Assembly: GCA_958299035.1 (NCBI GenBank)
Contig: CATQJL010000001.1
Span: forward strand, 12,732,773-12,796,772
Source: Cylicocyclus nassatus
Lineage: Eukaryota > Nematoda > Chromadorea > Rhabditida > Strongylidae
Direction: 5' to 3'
DNA: 64,000 nt
The translations under genes and the position numbers were made by a program. This document shows positions 45,562 to 58,134 of this stretch, piece by piece (positions within the stretch are counted from its first letter, which is position 1; the number at the start of each line of letters is the position of its first letter). The notes beneath the pieces were generated by a model, which had not been told where the DNA came from, searched no databases, and saw nothing but the letters and a program-made list of their open reading frames with translations.

Positions 45562-46061
45562 NNNNNNNNNNNNNNNNNNNNNNNNNNNNNNNNNNNNNNN
45601 NNNNNNNNNNNNNNNNNNNNNNNNNNNNNNNNNNNNNNNNNNNNNNNNNNNNNNNNNNNNNNNNNNNNNNNNNNNNNNNNNNNNNNNNNNNNNNNNNNNN
45701 NNNNNNNNNNNNNNNNNNNNNNNNNNNNNNNNNNNNNNNNNNNNNNNNNNNNNNNNNNNNNNNNNNNNNNNNNNNNNNNNNNNNNNNNNNNNNNNNNNNN
45801 NNNNNNNNNNNNNNNNNNNNNNNNNNNNNNNNNNNNNNNNNNNNNNNNNNNNNNNNNNNNNNNNNNNNNNNNNNNNNNNNNNNNNNNNNNNNNNNNNNNN
45901 NNNNNNNNNNNNNNNNNNNNNNNNNNNNNNNNNNNNNNNNNNNNNNNNNNNNNNNNNNNNNNNNNNNNNNNNNNNNNNNNNNNNNNNNNNNNNNNNNNNN
46001 NNNNNNNNNNNNNNNNNNNNNNNNNNNNNNNNNNNNNNNNNNNNNNNNNNNNNNNNNNNNN
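45562..46061. other. 500-base N gap
   Basis: Exactly 500 N. It separates the truncated Penelope-like element from copy 2 of the duplication. Confidence 0.99.
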
Positions 46062-46629
46062 ATGCCTGGACGCTGCCTTTAATGTCCCAAGTTTCGCGAT
46101 TATGATATACGGGTGCATGAGGATCACTCCAGCTCGCAACAACTTGCTCTAAGGCGCTAATCGGAAGGAAGCATATTTAGAAGTGTTTTTTCAAATGTAT
46201 ACATGCGAATTGGAGTACCTGTCCCATGATAAAAACTTCCTCGTCATCACTCGCAAACCACACAATCGATTCGTCATGCGTTTTCGTTGATGTGTATTCA
46301 TACCCATATCTCTCAGGAACTGCGGATTTCTTTCCCTTTCATGTGATAACCCTAGCTAAAAGTGTAATTTTGCACTTTTCACAATTCTCGTACTTCGTTA
46401 GATCTTACTTCTTCAAGAAAATCTAAATAGAAAGTCAGTAAGTCCATCTCAATTTCGTAGTAGAGCCGATTCACAACTGAAATACCTCAATTTGGCTTGA
46501 GATATGAACGGATCAAAACTGTTCACAAATGAGGAACGCATTTATAACCTTCCAGGGTTCTAAATCTAAAAAATAAGCACAGATCTAGTCGATATCGAGT
46601 TCAGATGCTAAATTATGATAAAACAAAAA

Positions 46630-47509
46630 CTAACGGCCGAAGGCTAGGGCAGGGGTGCAGTCTTCAAGCATCTTTACGGAGTTGTAGATACCCAACCATG
46701 CCCGTACTCCTGTCGCAACTTTTACCTAAAAATTGAAGTAACGAACAAGAGAAGGCACAACATAAGAAAAAAATCTCACGCTAGTTTCTAAATCATCTCC
46801 TTGACGAGGTACCCGATAGATGGAACCATAGCAGACATCCCACTGATTGACAAAAGACCTCAAATTGCATTGTGGGTGACAAGCTTTGAACATAAGATAG
46901 TTCAAAAAAAAGCAGAAAAAAGATTTTGCCATTCATTATTACTACTGCATGGAAGAACCAACCAGCCGCTATCGCCCATTTCAGGCGCATATCGTGCTCT
47001 TTGAGTGAAAAGATTCTTAGTCACTAGAGCGGAGTTGTTCCTTTGCTGGTCGTCTTTGCTCGATAAATCAAAGGTTAAATCAGTGAGTGGCTTGATGGAC
47101 ATACTACATTCCTGGAAATGTGGAGAACTGGCCGAGAATCAGCCGCACATACGGTCCAGCATACCTTTTCTGAACCTCTTTCAGACTTATAGAACTGCAC
47201 ATTCCCTCTGTCATTTCTTAAGCGCCAGCGATTGATAGTAAAAGCTCTGGAAACGCAAAACAGAAATCCGTCATTTTTTATCACATTCTCACTTTGAGAA
47301 ATCGTCGAATATTGTTCCAGTGTATGACCCAAAAATACTCGGATTGCTTCGTAAACAACTCCAAAATAAAGTACGCAATTCATCCCTGCAAAAAAAGTTG
47401 CACACGAGGCACTGGCCCTAAAGAAGACCCACCTTCCTCTTACGGGCACTCTTCTCTGCCGCCCTCGGGAGTGAGATATCTCGAAGATTTGTATGTCGTA
47501 GATGTATAT
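46630..47509 (-). CDS. Argonaute-like N domain/linker 1 exons, copy 2 (phases intact)
   Basis: This is the second copy of the 27.9-28.8 kb gene part. Exons are 47444-47509, 47293-47385, 47165-47246, 46946-47111, 46780-46883 and 46630-46725. Lengths of 66, 93, 82, 166, 104 and 96 bases keep one open frame through all five introns, which strongly supports the exon model. It differs from copy 1 by few substitutions (for example Pro to Ser in the YKxERGSEK stretch) and lacks the 5-bp deletion. The Argonaute assignment rests on N-domain/linker-1-like motifs read by eye. The gene end is open: TAG at 46630-46632, or a GTTAGT donor just upstream leading to exons lost in the N gap. The gap ends only about 570 bp away, on the 3' side. 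Confidence 0.6.
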
Positions 47510-49146
47510 CTAAAATCTGCAATATATGCGATATGCAGAATACATTGACAGCAGTAAATATTTTTCTTGGTTAGAAGGCTTAAGCCAAACTGCAGTCATC
47601 TGCACCGCATGAATTTGAGAGAGGCCTGCACGATCTAGCAAATATTTGGACTAGCACATTTTTCTGCATATGGCCCGAAGTAACCCCTTGGCTTAGGTCA
47701 CAGCCTAAGCTCAAGCTCAGTTTCATTTGGCAGGCCTTCGAGAGGTTTGCCGGCTGTCTTCCAACACCCGTTCAATCGCGTCAACGCAAATTGCGACCCT
47801 TGCTTGAGCTAGAACATGGCGCTTAAACCTAACAGGGAAAGGATACTTGGATGCCGTAGCCATTCATAATGATTTGTATACCAAAAAATGCGCTTTTGAA
47901 TGCTGGTTCGTAGACTGTCTTTCATATCTGCGAAACGATAATCTGAATGGAGTTATGATTTTCTTTTCATTAAAAAAATTGCGTTCCTGCGGAGGGTCAA
48001 AATCAACAATAAAAAAAGTTTCTCTCCTTTCCAAATGCTGAGTATGATCCAGATAGTCTAAATAAATATTACTACGTCTAAAATTTTCTTCAGTAGCATC
48101 AAACGGTAGGCTAGGTCAAATCTTGTGATTTTTACTATCCAAAAGTAGGCTAAATTTTCAAGGAAAAAAGTTCATAACTTTCTTCAAAAGATCGTTTCGC
48201 AGATTTCGAGCACAGATTCAGAATCTGCATTTGAAGGCGCATTTTTTGGTATACAAATCATTAGAAATGGCCGCGGCATCCAACTATCCTTCCCTTGTAA
48301 GGCATACCTCCAGCGGCCCCATTGCTACGATTTTCGAGCTGCGAGTAGACTGCCTGGGCGACCGTTCACTGCGTGAAAATCGCTTATCGCTTGATTATCG
48401 GACACCCAAGCGATTTCGTAGACGGTCACATACCACACCGCGTTGTACGCACCTTTGGAAATTTTGCGCTAGTTTGTCTGAAGTGCATTTATCCAAGTAT
48501 AAAGGTGAGTGTTGGTAAATTGTTAGTTACTGTGTTCTTTATAGAAACTCTTGTGTGTAGACCAATCAGCGCGAAACTTCGCACACATAAATGTTCGAAG
48601 TCGGCCCACTCCTCAGGCTACTTTTTGCGGCGAAATTTGCCTCATTCTGTTGAGTTGATTTTTAAAAAATGAACTCTAATCACTGCTATCAAATCATATT
48701 CACTTTTCATATAAACAATAGCGGTAGAACTCAATCTTATTCCACAATGAGTGAGTTGCGGTAAATCAAGGCGATGCGACTAGGTAAGTCTGTGTTGCAC
48801 GAAAAGTAGAAGAAAGCCAAATGCAGCGAGCTGAGCTGTGAAAGTTGGGCGCGAATCTTGGTCTTTGTTGAACCAGTTAAACTCTCAATGCAAGCGAACA
48901 GGATATGCCAGCTAGTACCATGAATATCGCATTTGTTGTTTTCAATCAGTAGTATGGAATGTTCGATGGCCATCATTCTCTCATGCAGAGAGGATTGGTG
49001 TGGTGATGGAATAGTTCTAAATGAAATTCGCATTTGCCAAAAAATATAAAACTTCACAAAGAAAAAGCCATTTGAGCGATTCGCCAGTGGCTGGTGCAGA
49101 ACTAGCGACGGCGACATCGCTGAGTTTGAGCCATGATATATCGATG

Positions 49147-49493
49147 ACAGTGGCGTTCTCAGGATTTCCGCTCGGGGGGGGGAGAGGATGAAGGTGCGTG
49201 GCGATAGCCACGCACTCCGAAAAAATTTTAGGGGTGCTTCTCAAAATTTTTGCGGGTCCCCAACCCCTAAAATCTGAAAAAAGGGGCGTCAGCCACGCCC
49301 CCGAAAAAATTTTTTTTACAAGGCTAGTTTGAATTTTTAAAAATTTTTTAAAATTATTTTAATTATTTACAAGTATAAACAAGTCATTTGCACATTTTTA
49401 TAACCCTTATAAGCAACTTTCAAAAATTTCGCGACCCATTCTCGGGGGGGGGGGGAGGGGGGGATTCCCCCCCCCCCTCAGTACGCCACTGCT
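49147..49493. mobile_element. hAT-type MITE, complete (copy 2)
   Basis: CAGTGGCG...GTACGCCACTG, flanked by ATCGATGA and CTTGATGA, an imperfect 8-bp duplication. Long G and C runs near 49446-49478 are hard to sequence, so their exact lengths are unreliable. Confidence 0.75.
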
Positions 49494-49592
49494 TGATGAT
49501 ATAGCAACGATATCCCGCTGAGGAAATGCAGCCCAAAAAAGGCCCGCAGTTCCTCGCAGTGTCAATCTAGCATAGACGCGGCGCGATCATAT

Positions 49593-49756
49593 AGGCCGTC
49601 CGCGCAGGGCGCGGAGAGTGCGCAAGATGTGTATTGCGCGTTACTCCTCTTTCCTCGTGCACTCTCGCCGCCTGTTTTTCTCTGCGCTTCTTCCAGTCGT
49701 GAACTGCCTTCAATGTACGCAACAGCGTTGCTCTCCGTGCGCAGCGCGGACGGCCT
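49593..49756. mobile_element. Short GC-rich element with AGGCCGTCCGCGC inverted ends, only in copy 2
   Basis: 164 bp with 13-bp inverted ends, inserted at CATA. Copy 1 has the empty site near 30664-30670. The target duplication is TA or ATA (ambiguous), so the superfamily is open (PIF/Harbinger or Tc1/mariner). Confidence 0.75.
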
Positions 49757-50929
49757 ATACAGTTGGGCGCGCGTGCGCTGCGGACTCGAAACATGTGTGC
49801 GAGGTGGAAATCGCGATGCGACTAGAATCGCGGTAAGTACGCCTTGAGCCTTAGATGTGACCTACATCGCGAGCTAAGACATCACCTCCACTTTTCGCAA
49901 AAATAATGAGCCATGAATAGCAGCAGAAAAGTAGCGCCCGAGTAGAGCTGAGTAGCCAAGATCGCAGCCTGGGGTGATTGAGAATAACAGAGAACCTAAA
50001 CCACAGAGCACAAGCCTGAAAATTACAAGAATAAGGCGCGTTAAACACGAAAAAGCAAGTGTGGTGAACTGCTTGGTTAAGCTTTATCACAAGATTGTTT
50101 TTGCATTTATCCATTGCAAGCAACCACCGAAGCATTAGTATAGCATAGTGGCTATGATCGCTCTAAGGAATCGGGCACATTTCACAATTTCAGTCGCCTT
50201 GCGATCTGGCAATTTCCCAGATTCCTACAATCCAACATTGGCAGACTACGAATGCATAGCGTGTATAACTTACTTGGACTAATAAAATGTCCTATCTTTT
50301 GTACATTTGAATGGCGCTTACGATGAGTTATGGACAATTGGAGCATTGCCAGATCGCGATGCAACTGTAATCGCGTGAAGTATGCCCGAGGTCTTAGCGA
50401 TCATGATGTTAAGAGCCCCACGCCGCACAAACGCGCAAATTTGCGGAGACATTTTCAAATCCCACGCTAGGCATTGACGCGGTTCCCGCAGGCTTGAACA
50501 ATTTACAAACATGATTGTATTGAAAAATAACCGGTAAATTGTTCAGCTGCCTGCGGAACTGTGCTCAACAAATAAGTAATTGGCTCCGAGCTGTCGCGAC
50601 CGTAGCTTTTTCATGCTGTGATTCCTGGGGAGAGGGAGGGGGGATGGGATTATATGAACACAGATGTTCTTCTGACATATGTGTTGAGGGTCTTATCAGC
50701 TCCTGTTCATATTTCATTCAAACGCAGTGTGGGTATAACAGTCAAAGATAAATCAAGTTTGATTGAAAAGTTGTTGAACTAGCCGTTTGTTTTACTGGAG
50801 GCTCAAAACAGAACCTTCAACTCCTCTTAGTACACGGCATCGAATACCCACAAAGACTGAAAAGTTTACTCCCAGTGAGGATAGGTAATGCACGTCCGGG
50901 CCAGAAACTGAACCGCGTTCTCGACTTAA

Positions 50930-51308
50930 AGGCAGTGGCCAGGCAAATCTGGGCATATGGGTTTTTTGCTTGGAAACTGTCGAGGAGGCTCTAGCTAAGG
51001 CACTGCCAAACCGCAGCGCAAATAATTTATTCAGGGCTGAGAAATCCATCCACAAACACTCCGCTGCTGCGCTCTGACCGTAACATTTAGGATTGGTCCC
51101 AGCGCGAACGTAGTGTTAAAGTGAGCGAAGTCGTTTTTGAGTTACGGTCACGGCGAAGGCGCGGAATTTTCGGGGACGGATTTTCTCAGCCGTGATTAAA
51201 CAATTTGCGCTGCAGTGCAAATTGGGCTTGGGCAGTGCTTTATTTCGAACCCCCTCATCAATTCCCAGGCAAAAAACCCTTATGCCCAGATTTGCCAGGA
51301 CACTGCCT
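50930..51308. mobile_element. TTAA-flanked foldback MITE, copy 2
   Basis: Counterpart of 33250-33614 with TTAA at 50926-50929 and 51309-51312. It differs by small indels, mainly near the centre. Confidence 0.8.
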
Positions 51309-51716
51309 TTAATTTTTATATAACTCCCCAACGGTCTTACCTTACAATATTTATCGTTTTTGACATTTTATGTGCTTGCTGCTGCTGGAATTGAACTTAT
51401 CGCTTAAATAAAACAATTTATACATAGAAAATTGCGGAAGATTGACTGTGGTCTACAAAAAATACCTAGCGCGGTGTGATCCAGAATACGGATAGCTATC
51501 AATGCCTCGGTGATGCACTCAGTAAACGAAGATAAATTTTTCTTATTTATAAGTTGGGCAAGTTAAGGTAGTTAAGGTGTATCATTAGGTCAGCGCAGGC
51601 TGATAGTATTATTGGTGAATCTTATCGTTACATTACCTCATTCGATGCATTCGCCTTCTCCATACGTCTAACTCCAAGGCCACGCTGCAGGTACGCATAT
51701 CCAATACATATATACG

Positions 51717-52273
51717 CAGGGTGTCCCAAAAATGTGCACATCAATTTCTCCATGAAATTCTCTTGCTTTATTAATTGCATTAATTGTCGTTCCCTGAGTA
51801 CAATTCGCTCGTCTCAACTTAGATTTAAAGTTCCGAGCAAGTTACCACCCGCTTTTCGTTACTTGTTCACGGTTCAACTTTCAGCATGCTGCGCCATTAT
51901 GAAATTCTGGAAATTTGTGTTTCAAGCATGCTAATTTTATACAACTTATTGCAAGATTTCTGAGTTTTTTAGTCTTGTAATCAGGTTTATGAAGACTAAG
52001 AAAGCAGTTGTTACGCTTTACGGAAATAATTCATGGAAGAAGCATATCTTTGATGTGCAGCAACTGAAATGAGCGACTTTGATAGCACAGTAACAGAGCT
52101 TTTGGCTGTTCGGTTTTCTTTCAATCAAAATGCAACTCTTGCTCAAAACCATCTTCAAGATCCTTAACGCGATCCTATAGTAATGAAAGATCGGAGATCG
52201 CTCCATACTGTGAATCTAAGTTGAAGCCAAATCTGCAAAAGGTACCTGGATATCGGCAATTCGGGACACCCTG
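51717..52273. mobile_element. CAGGGTGTCCC element, copy 2
   Basis: Same termini as 34026-34921 but uninterrupted, showing the empty TTAA site of the nested insertion. Confidence 0.7.
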
Positions 52274-53250
52274 TATTTAACCTAGCAAGTTTTAAATCAC
52301 ACGCATGGACTTCCGTGCAGGGTGTTATGTACTATCTTCGCTGAAAAAGTGTCAACAACTCACAAATTTATTAACTTTCTTTACTTTTGTTTAATAAATA
52401 TCAAAATAGCGCAAGATGGTGAGCAAACATGGTAATCAAAAACAGGTCTTCAAAACAGCCCACGCAAAATCTTTCTTCCAGCACTGTGCTTTAGAAATGG
52501 TTCACTGGCAAGCGCCTAGCCGGGTCAAATTCCGAAGTCATTACTACCTGCTCTAAATTTATGCGATTTCAAAATCTTCGTTTCAAATCCCTAAAAAAGC
52601 TTCGAGGCAGAGATAAGGTAAAGAATTTGCAACATCTTCTCGTTTTCTTCAGGCAGGCCTTTCAAGATTGTTGCACAAATCATAAATTCCAAAGAAACTG
52701 CGTTAAACGTGTTTGTAGAAACATCAGAAAATCTCCATCAATACGGTCCCAATCTCTCTAATCATAAACACCTGTTTCACAAAGTACAAAGCGATCGTGG
52801 CCTGAGATATACAGGGTGTCCCAAAAACGCATTGAACACAGCATTCTCTGCTTCAGGTATTGTAGAGCTGACTTCAACTTAGCAGGGAATGTCGAATTGA
52901 TGTCACGAATTTTCACATAACATGTATAAGGGACATATTCGCCTCGCAAGCCGATCCCAAATCCATGTTCGTTAAGTGCACACCATCCTGAGGAAGACAT
53001 GAACAATGAGTTTCGTGTGGTGATATTAGATAATCATAACTGTAAGCCAAGTTGCCTGAATTTTTACGGTGCATCATTACGACCGAGTACCATCATGTAA
53101 GTTAGATACAAGCAATCCCGCAAGCTTAAAACCTGCAACGATACAGCTCATAAAAAACGCTCCATAGCTTTTTCCAGAAAAAATATGAGTATTTGAGACA
53201 AATGCTTTCACATAAATCTCATATGGAATGACAGTGTGATGTCAGATACC

Positions 53251-54371
53251 TCCCTTCTTAGGGCCGCATGCACTAACCTCCCCGCTGGGGAGGGGATCGC
53301 AGCTGAAAAGAAAGCTTTATATTTCGAAACTCCAGACACCTGGATTTCACGTTGTGCACCTATCCGTAAGTATTCTTACTACCCTTCACTATGAAGATGT
53401 TGAACAGGAGCGAGAAGCTGTAACCGCATTTTCCAGCTTTTGTATGATCCCTGATGATCCCCGGCGCTTTTCTTTAAAGTCATTTTTCTTTCTCCGAAGT
53501 TAACGAAAAACTTCCAAAGTTGTGCAGATTATCTAACCCATCAGTGCGAAGCATGTTGCTGATAAGAACAAATGATGTTTTGAAGAAAATTTTCGATGAT
53601 CCATAGGTCGAAATTTGAGGTTTGCCGAAAAATTCGATTTTTCAAAAACTCATTTGTTCTCATCAGCAACATGCTTAGCTTAGCAACATGCTTAATACTG
53701 TTGTATTAGATGTTCAGTACAACTTTGGAAGGTTTTCGTCAACTTCGAGAAAAGAAAAATGACTTTAAAGAAAAGCGCCGGGGATCATCAGGGATCATAC
53801 AAAAGCTGGAAAATGCGGTTCGTACAGCTTCTTGCTCCTGTTCAACATGTTCATAGTGAAGGGTATCTTATATATAAAGCTGAATGTCTGTATGTCTGTC
53901 TGTCTGTATGTCTGTCTGTATGTCTGTACGTATGTGCGGAATAGAAATTTTTATTTCTGAACCGATTTGGACCAAACTTGGCACACATATACTTCGGGGC
54001 AGGGAGCGTGTCATAGGCTACTTTTCGTTATCGATCGATATCGATTTTATCGATTTTTTGCAAAATTTGAGCTAGGGGGCTAGGATTTTGCACAGGGGGG
54101 GTAATCGAGCATGCTGATCACCCCGGAGGGGTTGAATCGGTAAAATCGACATCGATCGATAACGAAAAGTAGACTATGACACGCTCCCTGCCCTGAAGTG
54201 TATGTGTGCAAAGTTTGGTCCCGGGCGGAGCCGGGTTTGCCATCTAGTTAGGAATAATTACGGATAGGTACACAACTTGAAATGCAGGTATTTGGAGTTT
54301 CGAAATATAAAGCTTTCTTTTAAGCTGCGGTCCCCTCCCCGCGGGGATGTTAGTGCATGCGGCCCTTAGAT
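53251..54371. mobile_element. Long foldback DNA element, host of a Helitron
   Basis: The ends AGGGCCGCATGCACTAAC and its inverse lead into arms of about 270 bp that pair along most of their length (..AAAGAAAGCTTTATATTTCG.., ..AGCGCCGGGGATCATC..). Present only in copy 2 of the duplication. No transposase. Confidence 0.8.
53866..54248 (+). mobile_element. Non-autonomous Helitron (383 bp)
   Basis: 5' TC (TCTTATATATAAAG), a TGTC/TGTA array, a 3' hairpin CCCGG-GCGGAG-CCGGG at 54220-54235 and CTAGT eight bases later, inserted between A (53865) and T (54249). These are the classic Helitron hallmarks. The left arm of the host foldback (near 53380) supplies an empty site for comparison. Confidence 0.85.
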
Positions 54372-54401
54372 AGTAAAATAGGGAACAGTAATCCCTCTCC
54401 A

Positions 54402-54672
54402 CGGGGACGAGTAGCGTAGTGATATGAGGCGCCGCTATGACCAGATCGGACACAGGCTCGATCCCCGCTCCTGGGCCAGCCAAGCCCTCTACCCTTCAAA
54501 GCCGGTAAATTGGTATCAGAGTAATCTGGGAGGATAACAGCACTGACTCGATAATCGGCGCCCCCGTAAGTCACTGTATTAGGCTCGGACGCATACAGTT
54601 GCTTCTTCGATTATGAAGTAGTGTGCGTGGCGCATGCCCTCAGAAGACCGAATCCTTTATCCCTTAATCCCT
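54402..54672 (+). mobile_element. tRNA-derived SINE, copy 2
   Basis: Same SINE as 35157-35445 with few changes (GTAGCGTAGTG in the A box). The 1.9-kb block unique to copy 2 ends exactly at its first base. Confidence 0.75.
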
Positions 54673-55200
54673 CTCCATTACTTTAGATCATGGAAGGAAC
54701 CCTTTCAAAAGTGCGTTGCAAATATTGCGGTGAAAAAATTTCCAAAAACCTGTGAGCGCTCATACTGGATAATAATTTATGGTCGTCTATTCTTGTGATG
54801 AGCAATTGCACTCCACTGTAATTTCTAGTTCATAAGCTTTGCTAAGTGGACCATATGGACCGCGTTTGCGATAGCCATCAAAAGGGCAAGGTACTAGGTC
54901 ACACTAGGTCTACTAGGTCACATAAACCTGCACAGTTCTTGAAATCAGCGGACACAGAAACCCCACTACACATATATTTACCCATTTGAAATTCTTTGGG
55001 GTTGAAAGATAGCAAGGACGCCATTGTTGAAAGATTATACTTCAGCCTGCAGCTATGTAGAAAGGTCAGAGTCTCGCTAGCAGCAGTAAACCTGTGTTGA
55101 AACCAAAGCAACATCATAGTACCTAAAGATCCGCGAAAGCTAGATGGGAGATTGCTGACTACCAAAGTCCGGCACATGAAACTAATAGTGACTAACTTAC

Positions 55201-55314
55201 CGTTTTACCCGATAGACCGCATTCTAGTCGATACCAGTTAACAAGAAGAGGAATTTGCTCCCCTGAAGATCCATGGCCTGGACGGGGGTAGACTGGACAC
55301 ACCTCGCCACCGTG
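55201..55314 (-). CDS. Argonaute N-terminal exon candidate, copy 2
   Basis: The duplicate of the 35950-36063 exon, with the same length, phase, acceptor and donor and the same RPGHGSSGEQIPLLVNWY core. The downstream strand reads YYDVALVSTQ, where copy 1 has Asn for Asp. A second frame is open further downstream here but has a stop in copy 1, which argues that the YYDV frame is the real one. It is 7.7 kb upstream of the 46.6-47.5 kb exons. Confidence 0.5.
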
Positions 55315-58134
55315 CTGAACATTCGTATTCGATATGGAAACAAGACGACTATTTTTCAGAAATAATTTGCAACTCCAAATGCAGAATGGAATAGATGAGC
55401 GTGGCCAGCAACGATAGCTGGCGCGGTCAGCAACCTGCGCATAATTCACATTTCTGTCCATCTGCACGCAGTGATTCAAAGCATTTCGTTCTTTTAGGCT
55501 GCCAGTCAGACTGGAAAGTCAGATTCTGGCTCCTGCAATGAGGTGAGAAAATACGTTGCAGATATCAGAACAAGCTTCCAATGGTGGGACTTCATAAATT
55601 TTGCGTTTTTTCTTTGCAGTTACATTACCGAACTGCCCTACACTGAAATTCCGAGCAGATACATGAACCATACTCAAGGGACCCGCGTCACTGAAAGTTT
55701 CGCACACTGCCGTCATTGACAAACGACAGCGTCGCGCAATGGTGCGCGACAGGCAGTCTGTCCCCGTGGACGCAGTCTATCTTTATGGACGAGTCGCGCA
55801 CTAATGCGCGGACCCCAAATTTCAAACCTGAGATATACAATCGTTCTAATTCGTGCTCGTATGATCAATTTCGGCTAAGCGTTATCTAATGTTGTTGATC
55901 GCGTCCTCAGTGGCAAGCTCCTCTCACTTTTCAAAATTGCCGGAATTCGCAATTCTAGCAATCTAAACAAAACTCAGCATTTTGCCGAGTAGAGGGAGCT
56001 TGTAAAAGGGTAGTGCGGGTTTGCTCTGCCCACTTCTTTTTTTCCTGCGCATAGATGCATGCATACATACATGCAGCCAGATTTAAGAATGCAGGAAACG
56101 GCTCGTAGAGACAAACATCAAAAATGGCTCGTTGTCAAGGTGTCTCAAGGCAGATACAAAGGTGTTTTGCAAAGGATGACACTAGCGAGGATCAAAATCA
56201 AATTTGCTTTTACCATCACACGCCTCAATCAGTGTCCGTATGGTGTAATTTGAGTCAAACTTTTTCGTTTTTGAAAGGCAAAGCAAAAACTTGCTAGCTG
56301 TTACCAGTACCACACGAATGAAATGCTCCCGATGTTTTCGAGCACGCAAAAATCTCAAAAATTACATACTCATTCTTGAAAGGTAATGGTCAGAATTTAC
56401 CCAGCCACATCAAACAAGCTGTATTTCATGCGACTTGCATTGAAATTTTTATTACATATCCTACTATTTTTATTACATATCTGAGACTGTCTTGAAAAAA
56501 GGAGTCATGAGGAAAAAATAGCGTCCAACAAACATAGTTCGTTGAAGGGCAGCCTGCGGGCACGGATTTACAGTGACTACGAGTAATCCAATCACAAAGA
56601 AGAAGCAAAATCACCAAAAAACCTGGATAAGTGTTTTTAAACGTATTTCGTGGAATATGCGCTAAAAATACTTGACAAAGCAAATTTAGACGCCCACAAC
56701 TCTTCCAAACTCGTTCGACATATAGTAAACATATATTTGAAATTCGCTTCTGTAAACCCTACCCACAATCGGTCGGATAATTCTCTAGTCTTATCTACTC
56801 CCGAACAAGGAAAAGAGAGGAGCCGGTGGAAGAATCACTGGCTGGTGCATCGATGGAAGCAACCGTGACTGCACGAGAAGTCAAGGAGAGGAGGGCCCAA
56901 CGACGTCAACAATAGATTCGCGTATGTATTCTAATATATGTTCCTTATCTTCGGAAAAAAAAACTAGTGGCCTTTGAGAAAAATTTGCGCCGCATATATT
57001 TTGACATCGTAGGGCTGAGCGAGACGCCCTGGTACCGTCTCGACACACGCAGCGGTTTACCGTCACATTTTAACTATTTACAAATAGGAACAAGTTCTCT
57101 GCACATTTTATAACAAAGTAACTTTCGAAAATTTCGCGACCCATTCTCGGGGGGGGGGGGGGGGGCGCACCCCCCCCCCCCCCGCCCTCCCCCCTTCGGT
57201 ACGCCACTGAGGAGTAGGCATCTTGGTCAATCAGGGCCTCCATCGAGCCCGGACAAACACTGATCGTATCATCCAATTCACTTCGACGGCAGACCAACGC
57301 GAATTACGACAGCTTACGCAACGTGGCGAAAAAAAGGATACGAGGAGTTTTGGGAGCTCAAACATGAAGTTTCACAACGTTATGTGATATATACATGTAC
57401 GACATTTTGATCGGTGATTTCACCACCTGTGTAGGAAAAGAAGAACCGCTAACCAATTATGTGAGCGATAAATGATTAAGGACAAGAAACAACAAAGAAC
57501 TGCTGCTGACTGAATTTGCTGCTTCCAGAAGCCTGACAGGCAAGGATGGACCTGGCGATCTCCCGGATGGTCAGGTTCAAGAAGAGATCGATTATGACGT
57601 TGAAAGAATAACAACCAGTGTAGAAGTACTCAATCGATTCAGTGCTAAAAACGATCATCGCTCATCCTGGCTACAGTTGATGTTCTTACTAAGGCACTAT
57701 CGTCCGCTCACACTAACTACCATCGATTACAGTAAGCTTAAAATGAAAGCCCTCTCTCAGTGATCCTTTTGCTGATTTCATCTTGGATGTAGTGCTGAAT
57801 GATCCGGTAACTGTTAGAGAAAGACGCTCATCTCTGTCAAGGAAGCTGCCGCTAGATAAGAAATAAGTTGGAAACCGTTGGAACAAATGTGTATCTAAAC
57901 GAACACGGTCTCTTCTTTTGCTGAGGCGTGAACTGAAGTCTGGAATAGAACACAGGAAATTTTGTAATGCTCTTCATTATGCAACTGTCTGCAAAGCTCT
58001 CGATAAAAAATGATCTTTATCGACATCACCTTTTCGTTTTTCAGCGTGCCATTTGATGCAGCATAAAGCATGGACGTCTTGAACCCATTCGACAGCGTGA
58101 AGTTATCAGTCAGTTACGTCGAAAAAATGGAACA

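Noticed and set aside
45450..46142. ORFs of about 200 codons across the second N run
   Set aside because: Same artefact; the only real coding part is the Penelope-like gene.
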